Of a stretch of 64,000 bases of DNA, positions 45,333 through 53,309 are shown piece by piece. Under the pieces are notes generated by a model. The model was given only the letters and a program-made list of their open reading frames with translations, had not been told where the DNA came from and searched no databases. Both the position numbers and the translations under genes were made by a program. The stretch comes from Phenylobacterium sp. (GTDB lineage: Bacteria > Pseudomonadota > Alphaproteobacteria > Caulobacterales > Caulobacteraceae): NCBI GenBank assembly GCA_017991675.1, contig JAGOQB010000008.1, forward strand, positions 1 to 64,000. The letters are read 5' to 3'. The stretch's first letter is position 1. The number at the start of each line of letters is the position of its first letter.

Positions 45333-45898
45333 CGGCCCGCCGCGGGCGTCAGCGCCAGGGTGTAGAGCACGCGGGGGACAAGCTCGCCGGACGGGGCCTG
45401 ATCCTTGACCACGCCGGTCTCGACGAAGCCCGCACGCTCGGCGACCCGCCGCGAGGCGAGATTGTCGGCGTCGATATGGGCCTCGGCCCAGCGCACGTCG
45501 TCGAGCTTGGCGGCGGCCTGGCAGAGCAGGGTCAGCGCCCGGCGGGCGTAGCCCCGGCCGCGGAAGGCCGGGAACACCCAGTAGGAGACATCGGCGCTGT
45601 CAGGGGCGGCCAGGCGCAGCTCGCAACCCCCGACCAGCTCGCCGGCCGCGTCGCGCACGGCGTAGGCGAACATCGGGCCGCCGGCCAAGCGCGCGGCGAT
45701 CCAGCGCCCGATGGCGGCGCGGGTCTGGTCGAGGGTGGGGGCGTGGGGCGCCTCGAAGCGCAGCAGCATCTCGGCGTCCTCGCCGGCCAGGTGCGCCTCG
45801 GCATCGGCGAGGACGTGGCCGTCGAGCAGGACCACGTCGTCGCTCAGCTGCTCGGGAAGTCCGATCAGCCGGCCGGCCTGCTGCATCTGGCCGTCCAT
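45299..45898 (-). CDS. GNAT-family acetyltransferase, RimJ/RimL type
   Basis: The 199-residue protein has the RimJ/L-like arrangement with SYWVFPAFRGRGYARRALTLLCQAA as the acetyl-CoA loop and WAEAHIDADNLASRRVAERAGFVETGV. It is likely an N-acetyltransferase on an amine or protein N-terminus; substrate unknown. Its ATG shares one base with the stop of the MFS gene upstream, so the two are probably cotranscribed. The end overlaps the convergent hydrolase gene by 34 bases. Confidence 0.87.
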   Translation of the reverse strand: MDGQMQQAGRLIGLPEQLSDDVVLLDGHVLADAEAHLAGEDAEMLLRFEAPHAPTLDQTRAAIGRWIAARLAGGPMFAYAVRDAAGELVGGCELRLAAPDSADVSYWVFPAFRGRGYARRALTLLCQAAAKLDDVRWAEAHIDADNLASRRVAERAGFVETGVVKDQAPSGELVPRVLYTLALTPAAGRYSGQRPTPPS

Positions 45899-47385
45899 CA
45901 GGCGCCGGCCGCGGCTTCGGCCTCGGTCTTGGCCAGCGCGTCGGCCATGTCGCGGGGCAGGGTGATGGCGGCCAGCAGGTAGTGGAGGCCGGCCCAGCCA
46001 TAGATCAGCAGGTTCCAGACGATGCCGTCGCGGGTGCCCTGGGCGACGGCGGCCTTGCAGGCCGCGTCGATGGCCGCGCCGGCGCCTTCCTTACCGACGC
46101 CGCCGGGGCAGAGGTCGAAGAACGGACCGAGGTCCTTGGCCGCGAACTGGGCCTGGCTGAGCATGTCGATCACCCAGCCGCAGAAGGGCGGGCCGAAGCC
46201 CAGGGCGATCAGGTTCAGCACGAAGAACAGCAGCGCCGTGGCGGTGGCGCGCATGCGCAGGCTGACGGCGTTCTGGATCACCCCGAAGGTCGGGCCGAGA
46301 TAGGTGTAGTGGAAGATGCCCGGGATCAGCAGCAGGCCCGCGGCCAGCTTCCAGTCGTCGCGGGTGTAGACGAGGATGTAGAGCGGACAGGCGATCAGCA
46401 GGCCGATGGCCGGCACCAGGGCGTACCAGCGGCCTGACTTCTTGGCCGCCCAGTCGGTCAGGAAACCGCCGAGCAGGGTGCCGATGCCGGCGGCGACGCC
46501 GCCGATGACCCCGAAGATCAGGCCGACGGTGGCGAGGTCGAGGCCGAACATGCGGATGAAGTAGGGGGCGGAATACTGGCCGGTGCCGTAGCCCGCGAAG
46601 GAGGCGAGCGTGATGCCCGCCACCATGTGGAAGAAGCCCCACTTGCCGAAGATCCGTTTGGCCACAGCCATGATCGAAGGCGGCTTGGCGTGGACGGCGG
46701 GGGCGGTCTCATCGCCCTCCAGCACCGGCGCGTCGGCCGCCTGCTGGGCCACCAGGCGGTCGGAGTAGCCGCGCGGCGGCTCTTTGACGAAGACCTTAAG
46801 CAGGACGGCGACCAGGATGCCGGGCAGGCCGACCATCATGAAGGCCATGCGCCAGTCGAGGTTCTGGGCGATCCAGCCGCCGGCCACGGCGCCGAACATG
46901 GTGCCAAGCGGAATGCCGAACGAGTAGATCGACAGGGCCGACGCGCGCTTCTTGGGCTCGAAATAGTCGGAGATCAGCGAGTGGGCGGGCGGCGAGAGAC
47001 CGGCCTCGCCGACGCCGACGCCGACCCGGAACAGCAGCAGCTGCAGGAAGCTGGTGGCCATGCCGCAGAGCGCGGTGAAGGCCGACCAGACCACGATGGC
47101 GATGGTGATGATGTTGACCCGGCTGCGGCGCTCGGCGATGCGGGCGATCGGGATGCCGAGGGTCGTGTAGAGCAGGGCGAAGGCCAGGCCGCCGAGCAGG
47201 CCGAGCTGGGTGTCGGTCAGCTTCAGGTCGACTTTGATCGCCTGGCCGATCGTCGAGATGATCGTCCGGTCGATGAAGTTGAAGGTGTAGGCCAGGACCA
47301 GCAACCACAGGACGGATTGCTTGTAGCTCTCCGAGAACAACGGCTGGCGCGGCGGCGCAGGGGCGCCCGCATCTGTGGCGGCCAT
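45898..47385 (-). CDS. MFS transporter, Spinster-like family
   Basis: The 495-residue protein has 12 transmembrane helices. VLAYTFNFIDRTIISTIGQAIKVDLKLTDTQLGLLGG and the FRVGVGVGEAGLSPPAHSLISDYF helix are typical of Spinster-type MFS proteins abundant in sphingomonads and Caulobacterales. These are predicted lipid, sugar or hydrophobic-compound transporters. An unusual soluble insert between helices 6 and 7 (QQAADAPVLEGDETAPAVHA) is acidic. Coupled to the GNAT gene downstream. Confidence 0.9.
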   Translation of the reverse strand: MAATDAGAPAPPRQPLFSESYKQSVLWLLVLAYTFNFIDRTIISTIGQAIKVDLKLTDTQLGLLGGLAFALLYTTLGIPIARIAERRSRVNIITIAIVVWSAFTALCGMATSFLQLLLFRVGVGVGEAGLSPPAHSLISDYFEPKKRASALSIYSFGIPLGTMFGAVAGGWIAQNLDWRMAFMMVGLPGILVAVLLKVFVKEPPRGYSDRLVAQQAADAPVLEGDETAPAVHAKPPSIMAVAKRIFGKWGFFHMVAGITLASFAGYGTGQYSAPYFIRMFGLDLATVGLIFGVIGGVAAGIGTLLGGFLTDWAAKKSGRWYALVPAIGLLIACPLYILVYTRDDWKLAAGLLLIPGIFHYTYLGPTFGVIQNAVSLRMRATATALLFFVLNLIALGFGPPFCGWVIDMLSQAQFAAKDLGPFFDLCPGGVGKEGAGAAIDAACKAAVAQGTRDGIVWNLLIYGWAGLHYLLAAITLPRDMADALAKTEAEAAAGA

Positions 47386-47671
47386 GTGTCTGGTTCCCTC
47401 CCCGACCTGTTCGTTGCCGCGAGCATGGCCGCAGCCGAGGCCGAGGGGAAGGGCCGATGCGTCGCAGCTCTGCAGAGCCCGGGCCGTCAGGGACTGCGTC
47501 GCGGCCGGACGGGGCCTACCGCTGCCTAAAAACCATGCAAGAAAAATGAGCTAAGCTACGGAAAATACGTAAAATTTAGTCCGACAGCCTTACGGTTTCA
47601 TTTACTCTGTGGGCGCAACCCTCGCCGGGTGAGGCGGCTCCGCGCCGCCCGCACTGCGGGGGAGCAGAGAC

Positions 47672-49159
47672 ATGGTGTTCAAGAGAAGGACGCCCGCCGA
47701 CGAGGCGGCGGCCAGTGCGGTCGCCGAGCTCGAGGCGATCATGGGCGCGGTGCATAAGTCTCAAGCCGTCATCGAGTTCGAACTCGACGGCACGATCATC
47801 AAGGCCAACGACAATTTCTATAGTGCGATGGGCTACACCCCCAGTGAGGTGGTGGGGCGCAAGCACAGCCTGTTCGTCACGTCCGAATACGGGGCCAGCG
47901 AGGCGTATCGCGAGTTCTGGCGCGGCCTGAACCGTGGCGAATTCCTGTCCGACAAGTTCCTTCGCGTCGCCAAGGGCGGCCGCCAGATCTGGCTGCAGGC
48001 GACGTACAACCCGATGTTCGACAAGTCGGGCCGGCTCTACAAGGTCATCAAGTTCGCCACCGACATCACCGCCGCCGAGCTGAGCCACCAGCAGCGGGAC
48101 GCCGAGCGTGCGGCCGCCCGCGAGCAGCAGGTGTTCGCGGTGGAGGCCACGGCCAAGGCGCTGGCGCGGCTGGCCAAGGGCGACCTGAGCTATCGGATCG
48201 ACGGCGATTTTCCTGAGGAGTACGTGCGGCTGCAGGCCGATTTCAATGTCGCCATCGGCCGGCTGCACGAGGTGATGGACGGCGTGTCGTCTGCGGCGGG
48301 GGCGATCCAGGCGGGGACCGGGGAGATCACCACGGCCGCAGACGACCTGTCGCGTCGCACCGAGCGGCAGGCGGCCAACCTTGAGGAGACGGCCGCCGCG
48401 CTCGACCAGATCACCGCGACGGTCAAGAAGACCGCCGAGGGCGCGCGTGAGGCGCAGGGCGTCGTCAACGCCGCGCGCGGCGACGCCGAGGCGTCGGGAG
48501 TGGTGGTCTCGGACGCCATCTCGGCGATGGGCAAGATCGAGGCTTCGGCCACCCAGATCAGCCAGATCGTGGGGGTGATCGACGAGATCGCCTTCCAGAC
48601 CAATCTGCTGGCCCTGAACGCCGGGGTCGAGGCGGCGCGGGCCGGCGAAGCCGGCCGCGGCTTTGCGGTGGTCGCTTCGGAAGTGAGGGCCCTGGCCCAA
48701 CGCTCGGCCGAGGCCGCCAAGGAGATCAAGGCGCTGATCACCGCATCGACCGCGCAGGTGAGCTCGGGCGTGGACCTGGTCGGCAAGACCGGCGAGGCGC
48801 TGCGGCGGATCGTCGGCGAGGTCGCCAAGATCACCGACCTGGTGACCGAGATCGCGGCGTCGGCGCAGGAACAGGCCGTCGGCCTGGGCCAGGTCAACAC
48901 CGCCATCAACGACATGGACCAGATGACCCAGCAGAACGCGGCGATGGTCGAGCAGTCCACCGCCGCCAGCCACGCCCTGGCCCAACAGGCGGCCGAACTG
49001 GATCAGTCGATGGCGCAGTTCGACCTGGGCGGGGCGCGTGTCGCGCCGCCGCACGCCCAGCCGCGCCGCGCGGCTGAGGCTCCGCAGCGGATCACCGCAT
49101 CCGGCGCGGCCACGGCGCGCAAGCTGGAGCCTGCGGCCGACGGCTGGGAGGAGTTCTAA
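47672..49159 (+). CDS. Soluble PAS-domain chemoreceptor (methyl-accepting chemotaxis protein)
   Basis: The product has 495 residues and no membrane segment, so it is cytoplasmic. One PAS domain spans about residues 25-135 ([32 protein letters not shown]). A HAMP-like linker follows ([21 protein letters not shown]). The signalling coiled coil is about 225-440, with the conserved hairpin [21 protein letters not shown] and [20 protein letters not shown]. It ends in GWEEF, matching the xWxxF pentapeptide that docks the CheR methyltransferase. No che genes are nearby. Confidence 0.93.
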   Translation: MVFKRRTPADEAAASAVAELEAIMGAVHKSQAVIEFELDGTIIKANDNFYSAMGYTPSEVVGRKHSLFVTSEYGASEAYREFWRGLNRGEFLSDKFLRVAKGGRQIWLQATYNPMFDKSGRLYKVIKFATDITAAELSHQQRDAERAAAREQQVFAVEATAKALARLAKGDLSYRIDGDFPEEYVRLQADFNVAIGRLHEVMDGVSSAAGAIQAGTGEITTAADDLSRRTERQAANLEETAAALDQITATVKKTAEGAREAQGVVNAARGDAEASGVVVSDAISAMGKIEASATQISQIVGVIDEIAFQTNLLALNAGVEAARAGEAGRGFAVVASEVRALAQRSAEAAKEIKALITASTAQVSSGVDLVGKTGEALRRIVGEVAKITDLVTEIAASAQEQAVGLGQVNTAINDMDQMTQQNAAMVEQSTAASHALAQQAAELDQSMAQFDLGGARVAPPHAQPRRAAEAPQRITASGAATARKLEPAADGWEEF

Positions 49160-49170
49160 GGACAAGGCCC

Positions 49171-49191
49171 GGCGGCGGCGCGACCGCCGCC
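49171..49191. terminator. Hairpin between chemoreceptor and DUF1801 genes
   Basis: GGCGGCGG pairs with CCGCCGCC around CGCGA in the 36-bp gap between convergent stops. No T-run, so termination is by position only. Confidence 0.5.
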
Positions 49192-49195
49192 GAGG

Positions 49196-49567
49196 TCAGG
49201 CCCCGGCCTTCATCGGATCGCCGTGTTGAGCGTTGAGCGCGGCGGCGGCCTCGATCAGGCCGCGGACCTGGCCCGCGGTGAGCTCGACCGGATCGGTCAG
49301 CTTGATCGTCGCCATCTGGAAGCCGCCGCTGGGCGTCAGCCGGGCGTCGAGCGCGGCCATCTGGGCGCCGCGCCAGAAGCCGAGGTTCATGTGCGTCTTG
49401 AAGCCCTTGAGCAGGCAGACCGCGCCGTCGGCGGACGACCACATGGGGTGACCCCACTTGAAGTCTTCCGAGAGCCCGGCGGCCTGCGCCTCGGTACGGA
49501 CCGTTCGGAGGGCGGCGGCCTGCCAGTCGGGCAGGGTGGCGAGGTAGGCGTCGACCTTGTCGGACAT
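49196..49567 (-). CDS. DUF1801 (YdhG-like) protein
   Basis: The 123-residue protein has the DUF1801 pattern: VDAYLATLPDWQAAALRTVR at the start, EDFKWGHPMWSSADGAVCLLKGFKTHMNLGFWRGA in the core. Function of the family is unknown. It is the last gene of a probable operon (27-residue ORF, SRPBCC, DoxX, DUF1801) lying downstream of the ECF42 sigma gene and its second promoter. Confidence 0.88.
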   Translation of the reverse strand: MSDKVDAYLATLPDWQAAALRTVRTEAQAAGLSEDFKWGHPMWSSADGAVCLLKGFKTHMNLGFWRGAQMAALDARLTPSGGFQMATIKLTDPVELTAGQVRGLIEAAAALNAQHGDPMKAGA

Positions 49568-49581
49568 GTCAGGGCTCCTGG

Positions 49582-50004
49582 TCAGAGACGGACGGGGAAG
49601 AGGGCGCGCAGGCGCGGCTCGCGCAGCCAGAGCCCGCCCCAGAGCGCCGCGCCGAGATAGACGCCGAAGAGGACGTGGCTGAACAGCGGATCGCCGACCC
49701 GCAGGTGGGTGGCGATCGCCCCGCCCATGACGCCGGTGAACAGCACCGCGCCCAGCACCGAGGTGCGCGGATTGAGGTAGAGCGCCAGACAGACCAGCTC
49801 GATCACCCCGATGGTGCGGCCGAGTTGCGGCGGGTAGCCGAGCTGGACCAGCGTGTCGCGGACGACCTGGAGATCGACCAGCTTGATGGCGATGTCGAAG
49901 GTCATGAACAGAACGGCCAGGCCAGTGAGGCCCCAGCCGGCCCAGGTCATGGCCTTGGTCGCAGGGCGCGGCGCAGCGGCGCGCGCGGAGTCGAGGGAGG
50001 TCAT
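49582..50004 (-). CDS. DoxX-family membrane protein
   Basis: The 140-residue protein has four transmembrane helices (TWAGWGLTGLAVLFMTFDIAIKL, TIGVIELVCLALYLNP, VLGAVLFTGVMGGAIATHL, HVLFGVYLGAALWGGLWL). The GRTIGVIELVCLALYL stretch is characteristic of DoxX-like proteins often found beside ECF42 and DGPF genes. Role unknown; redox or quinone links have been proposed for relatives. Lies 23 bases after the SRPBCC gene and 14 before DUF1801. Confidence 0.88.
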   Translation of the reverse strand: MTSLDSARAAAPRPATKAMTWAGWGLTGLAVLFMTFDIAIKLVDLQVVRDTLVQLGYPPQLGRTIGVIELVCLALYLNPRTSVLGAVLFTGVMGGAIATHLRVGDPLFSHVLFGVYLGAALWGGLWLREPRLRALFPVRL

Positions 50005-50027
50005 GGTTGTGATCCTTTGAGCGGCGG

Positions 50028-50555
50028 TCAGCCCTGCTCGGCGACCGCCTTGAGCTTGGCGAGCCCCTGTTCGAACTGCGGTCCGACCATCTTCTCCATG
50101 GGGAGGAAGACATCGATCATCTTGGCGAAGAAGCCGCTATGGCCCGACATCGCCCAGGTGACCTTGGTCGCATCGCCGTCCGGTTCGAGAGTGAACTCGG
50201 CCTTGTTGTGAGCCTGGAACGGCTTGACGAACATGAGGTCGATGAGCACCCGCGAGGGGGCGTCGGCCTCGGTGATCGCCATGCTGCCGACCCCGGATTT
50301 CCTGCCTTCCCAGCCGTAGGTCGCCCCGACTCCGCGCTCGGCGCCGCCGTAGGTGCGCTTGAGGTCGGCGTCGATGGTTTCGAACGGCGACCAGGCGGTC
50401 CAGCGGTGAAAATCCGAGATCAGGTCGAACAGCTTTTCCGGCGCGGCGCGGACCGTGGTCGACCGCTCGAGCTGGAAATCGGAGGGATGGTTCGCGACGT
50501 AGGCGATGAGGCCCAGCAGCGCGATGATCAGGACGCCGATGAGCGCGGCGAGCAT
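50028..50555 (-). CDS. Membrane-anchored SRPBCC-family protein
   Basis: The product has 175 residues. One N-terminal transmembrane anchor (MLAALIGVLIIALLGLIAYVA) precedes a START-like domain: FQLERSTTVRAAPEKLFDLISDFHRWTAWSPFE, YGWEGRKSGVGSMAITEAD and KVTWAMSGHSGFFAKMIDVF. It likely binds a hydrophobic ligand at the membrane. It is preceded by a 27-residue ORF and an ECF-type promoter. Confidence 0.87.
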   Translation of the reverse strand: MLAALIGVLIIALLGLIAYVANHPSDFQLERSTTVRAAPEKLFDLISDFHRWTAWSPFETIDADLKRTYGGAERGVGATYGWEGRKSGVGSMAITEADAPSRVLIDLMFVKPFQAHNKAEFTLEPDGDATKVTWAMSGHSGFFAKMIDVFLPMEKMVGPQFEQGLAKLKAVAEQG

Positions 50556-50571
50556 GGCGGTTTCCTTTGCT

Positions 50572-50655
50572 TCAGGCCTCGCCGGCGCGGGCGAGGTCGA
50601 TCCTGGTCCTTGGCGGGGCGCCGGCGGCGGAGTCCATGGTCGCGGTGACGGGCAT
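50572..50655 (-). CDS. Candidate 27-residue micro-ORF between ECF promoter and SRPBCC gene
   Basis: ATG 50655 follows GGAAGGA at a good distance and encodes MPVTATMDSAAGAPPRTRID plus LARAGEA. It lies 48 bases downstream of the promoter at 50704 and 16 bases before the SRPBCC start. It could be a leader or a small protein; the strong ribosome binding site supports translation. Confidence 0.4.
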   Translation of the reverse strand: MPVTATMDSAAGAPPRTRIDLARAGEA

Positions 50656-50703
50656 GGCGTCGTTCCTTCCTGGAAGGCCCCTTGCGAGGGGCGTCTGATC
50701 CAA

Positions 50704-50731
50704 GGACGAACGAGGTTATCCCGTTCCGACG
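50704..50731 (-). promoter_or_regulatory. ECF-type promoter, copy 2 (accessory operon)
   Basis: On the minus strand GTCGG, 17 bases, CGTCC, with AACGGG after the first box. The same boxes at the same spacing precede the DGPF-sigma operon at 52389. It lies between the sigma gene's stop and the accessory operon. Confidence 0.6.
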
Positions 50732-50753
50732 GCGGGGCCCGCAAAAAATGCGT

Positions 50754-52004
50754 TCAGCCGGTTTCGCCGGCCAGGCTATCGAGGTGCTGGCGGATGTGGG
50801 CGGCCTCCGGGGCGCTGTTGGCCAGCGCGATGGCGCGGTCGAAGGCGACGCGCGCTTCTTCCTTGCGGCCCAGCTGCTTGAGATAGCTGCCGCGCGCGCC
50901 GTGGAAGTAGAAGTAGCTGCCGAGCTGCCCCTCCAGCGGGTCGATCATCGCCAGCGCCGCCTCCGGCCCCTGCGTCTTGGAGACCGCGACCGAGCGGTTG
51001 AGGGTGACCACCGGCGAGGGATGCATCTGCTCCAGCGTGGCGTAGAGCCGGTCGATCTGGGGCCAGTCGGTGTCGGCGGCGCGGGCGGCGCGGGCGTGCA
51101 GGGCGGCGATGGCGGCCTGGACCTGGTAGGGGCCGGGCGCGGCATGGCGCATCGCCTTGTCGATCAGGGCCAGGCCCTCGGCGATCAGGGTGCGGTTCCA
51201 GAGGCCGCGGTCCTGGTCGTCGAGCAGCACGATCTGGCCGTTCGCGTCGAAGCGGGCGGCGGCGCGGGAGTGCTGCAGCAGCATCAGGGCGGCCAAGCCC
51301 ATGATCTCCGGCTCGGTCTGGAACAGGCGCAGCAGCAGCCGGCCGAGGCGGATGGCCTCTTCGGCGAAGGGCGCGCGGGCGTCGGCCTCGGCGACGGTGG
51401 AGGAATAGCCCTCGTTGAAGATCAGGTAGACGACCGCGGCGACGGCGGCCAGGCGCTCGGCGCGCTCGGCCGGGCCGGGGGCCTCGAAGGCGACATTGGC
51501 CTGGCCGATCTTGGCCTTGGCGCGGGTGATGCGCTGTTCCATCGCCGCCTCGCTGACCAGGAAGGCGCGGGCGATCTGCCGGACCGACAGGCCGCTGACG
51601 ATGCGCAGGGCGACGGCCACCTGCTGCACCGCCGGCAGGTCGGGATGGCAGCAGATGAACAGCAGCCGCAGGATGTCGTCGCGATAGTCCGAGCCGTCGA
51701 GGCGCTCGGCGAGCGGCGCCTCGACGTCGTCGAGATCGGAAAGGACCTCCTCGGAGGGCAGGGCCTGGAGCCGCGCGCGCCGCCGTACGCCGTCGATGCC
51801 GCTATTGCGCCCGACCAGGATCAGCCAGGCGGCCGGGTCGCGGGGCGGACCTTTTTCCGGCCAGGACTTCAGCGCCCGCAGGCAGGCGTCCTGGAACGCC
51901 TCCTCGGCCAGGTCGAGGTCGCGGAAGTAGCGCAGCAGGGCGCTGACCGCCTGCGGGCGGGCGGAGGTCAGGGCGGCGTCGATCCAAGCGGGGTCGGTGG
52001 TCAC
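50754..52004 (-). CDS. ECF sigma factor of the ECF42 type with C-terminal TPR-like extension
   Basis: The 416-residue protein is twice the length of a basic ECF factor. Region 2 is at residues 12-80 (LLRYFRDLDLAEEAFQDACLRALKSWPEKGPPRDPAAWLILVGRN) and region 4 at about 125-170 (LRIVSGLSVRQIARAFLVSEAAMEQRITRAK). The rest, from FNEGYSS onward, is the ECF42 extension of helical repeats ending in LGRKEEARVAFDRAIALA. The GTG start overlaps the DGPF gene's stop (GTGA). ECF42 factors lack an anti-sigma gene; the extension is needed for activity in studied members. Confidence 0.93.
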   Translation of the reverse strand: MTTDPAWIDAALTSARPQAVSALLRYFRDLDLAEEAFQDACLRALKSWPEKGPPRDPAAWLILVGRNSGIDGVRRRARLQALPSEEVLSDLDDVEAPLAERLDGSDYRDDILRLLFICCHPDLPAVQQVAVALRIVSGLSVRQIARAFLVSEAAMEQRITRAKAKIGQANVAFEAPGPAERAERLAAVAAVVYLIFNEGYSSTVAEADARAPFAEEAIRLGRLLLRLFQTEPEIMGLAALMLLQHSRAAARFDANGQIVLLDDQDRGLWNRTLIAEGLALIDKAMRHAAPGPYQVQAAIAALHARAARAADTDWPQIDRLYATLEQMHPSPVVTLNRSVAVSKTQGPEAALAMIDPLEGQLGSYFYFHGARGSYLKQLGRKEEARVAFDRAIALANSAPEAAHIRQHLDSLAGETG

Positions 52005-52366
52005 GTCATCTCGATTCCGGGCAGGAAGAGGGCGATCGGGCGTAGTTCGTAGGCGCCGCCGGGATTGGCCACGGCGAGGTCGCGGGCGACCTGCAGACCG
52101 TCCTCAAGGGTTTCAACGTCGACGATGTAGAAGCCGAGCAGCTGTTCCTTGGTCTCGGCGAACGGACCGTCCACGACCAGGTTCTGGGCCTTGCGCAGGG
52201 TGGTGGCCGCGGTGGTCGGCAGAAGCCGGATGGCGGGGCCGAGCTTGCCCTCCTGGCGCAGGCGCTCCTGGACCACTTCCAGCTTTTCCATCACCGCGTC
52301 GTCCTCCTCCTTGCTCCAGGCGGAGGTCACGGCTTCGTCGTTGTAGCAAAGGATGGCGTAGCGCAT
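52001..52366 (-). CDS. DGPF/YCII-domain protein, ECF42 partner
   Basis: The 121-residue protein is a YCII-related ferredoxin-like fold. RYAILCYNDEAVTSAW opens it, and the name-giving motif is in VVDGPFAETKEQLLGFYIVD. Genes of this type accompany ECF42 sigma factors; their biochemical role is unknown. It is translationally coupled to the sigma gene by a 4-base overlap and preceded by an ECF-type promoter. Confidence 0.94.
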   Translation of the reverse strand: MRYAILCYNDEAVTSAWSKEEDDAVMEKLEVVQERLRQEGKLGPAIRLLPTTAATTLRKAQNLVVDGPFAETKEQLLGFYIVDVETLEDGLQVARDLAVANPGGAYELRPIALFLPGIEMT

Positions 52367-52388
52367 GGGTCTGTCTCGTTCTCCCTAA

Positions 52389-52416
52389 GGACGGGGCAGG
52401 GCGCCCGTTCCCGACA
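52389..52416 (-). promoter_or_regulatory. ECF-type promoter, copy 1 (DGPF-sigma operon)
   Basis: On the minus strand TGTCGG (−35) and CGTCC (−10) with 17 bases between GTCGG and CGTCC, 22 bases before the DGPF ATG. The pattern resembles the TGTCGA/CGTC motif I recall for ECF42 targets, so autoregulation is likely. Confidence 0.65.
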
Positions 52417-52602
52417 TCGGCCAGATATAAAACTCCAGGTGAACATCGCCCAGGACTGGTCGACCGTACGTCGCATTTCGTCGCGCGGAGCGCGGTCCAG
52501 GCGGGTTTGGGCGCAGCGGCGCTGACGCCCGCGCGGGCGGCCCGCAAGAGCAGTCCCCGGAAAAGGGGCCGCGACCGTCGCGGCGCTCAATGAGGGCTAC
52601 CT

Positions 52603-53256
52603 ATGAAGACAAGCATACTGCTGGCGGCGGTGGCCGCGAGCGCCCTGATGACGGGGGCGGCCGAGGCTGCGACGATCTTCTCGCAGAATTTCAACACCGG
52701 GCTGGGCGCGAACGAGAGCCTGGGCGGCAAGTTCAGCGCCGGCGGCGGCACGGTCGGCCACCAGGGCGGCGTCTACACCAACAACGAATACTCGTTCTAT
52801 CAGGTGCGGCTGGACCTCACGAAGGCGACCGACGCGCTGCTGGCCTTCGACTACGACATCGTCAGTGAGTACGGCTACGACGCGTTCAACCTGGCCTCCT
52901 CGACCACCGGCGTGTTCGGCCCGGGCGCGATGCTGACTCCTGTCTCGACCGACACGTTCTACAATCTCTCGAGCCGAGCGGCGACGTTGCTGGGCAACAA
53001 GGGCTATTCGAGCACCCAATCGGGAAGGGCGGTCTACGACCTGAGCGCGCTGGCCGGCCAGGTGGTCGACATCCGTTTCCAGTTCGCCAGCGACCATGCC
53101 GCGCTGGGCCGCGGGGTGAAGTTCGACAACCTGCTGGTTACCGGCAACGTCCCGAGTGCGGTGCCGGAGCCGGCGACCTGGGCGATGATGATCATGGGCT
53201 TCGGCCTGGCCGGGACCGCGATCCGCAATCGCCGCCGGAGCCTGGCCTACGGCTGA
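52603..53256 (+). CDS. Secreted PEPxxWA-CTERM sorting-signal protein
   Basis: The product has 217 residues. A signal peptide (KTSILLAAVAASALMTGAAEA) is followed by a beta-rich mature domain (IFSQNFNTGLGANESLGGKF, YQVRLDLTKATDALLAFDYD, FDNLLVTGNV). The C-terminus is VPEPATWAMMIMGFGLAGTA plus IRNRRR: the PEPxxWA motif, a transmembrane helix and a basic tail, processed by an exosortase in species that have one. No exosortase gene is in the window. A strong terminator follows. Confidence 0.92.
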   Translation: MKTSILLAAVAASALMTGAAEAATIFSQNFNTGLGANESLGGKFSAGGGTVGHQGGVYTNNEYSFYQVRLDLTKATDALLAFDYDIVSEYGYDAFNLASSTTGVFGPGAMLTPVSTDTFYNLSSRAATLLGNKGYSSTQSGRAVYDLSALAGQVVDIRFQFASDHAALGRGVKFDNLLVTGNVPSAVPEPATWAMMIMGFGLAGTAIRNRRRSLAYG

Positions 53257-53272
53257 GCCGGACCGCTGCGAG

Positions 53273-53302
53273 CGCCGCCCCCTCGGGGCGGCGTTTTCGT
53301 TT
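53273..53302 (+). terminator. Rho-independent terminator of PEP-CTERM gene
   Basis: CGCCGCCCC pairs with GGGGCGGCG around CTC and is followed by TTTTCGTTT, 16 bases after the stop. It can also act on the convergent response regulator gene, whose stop is at 53310. Confidence 0.85.
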
Positions 53303-53309
53303 GGGCGCT

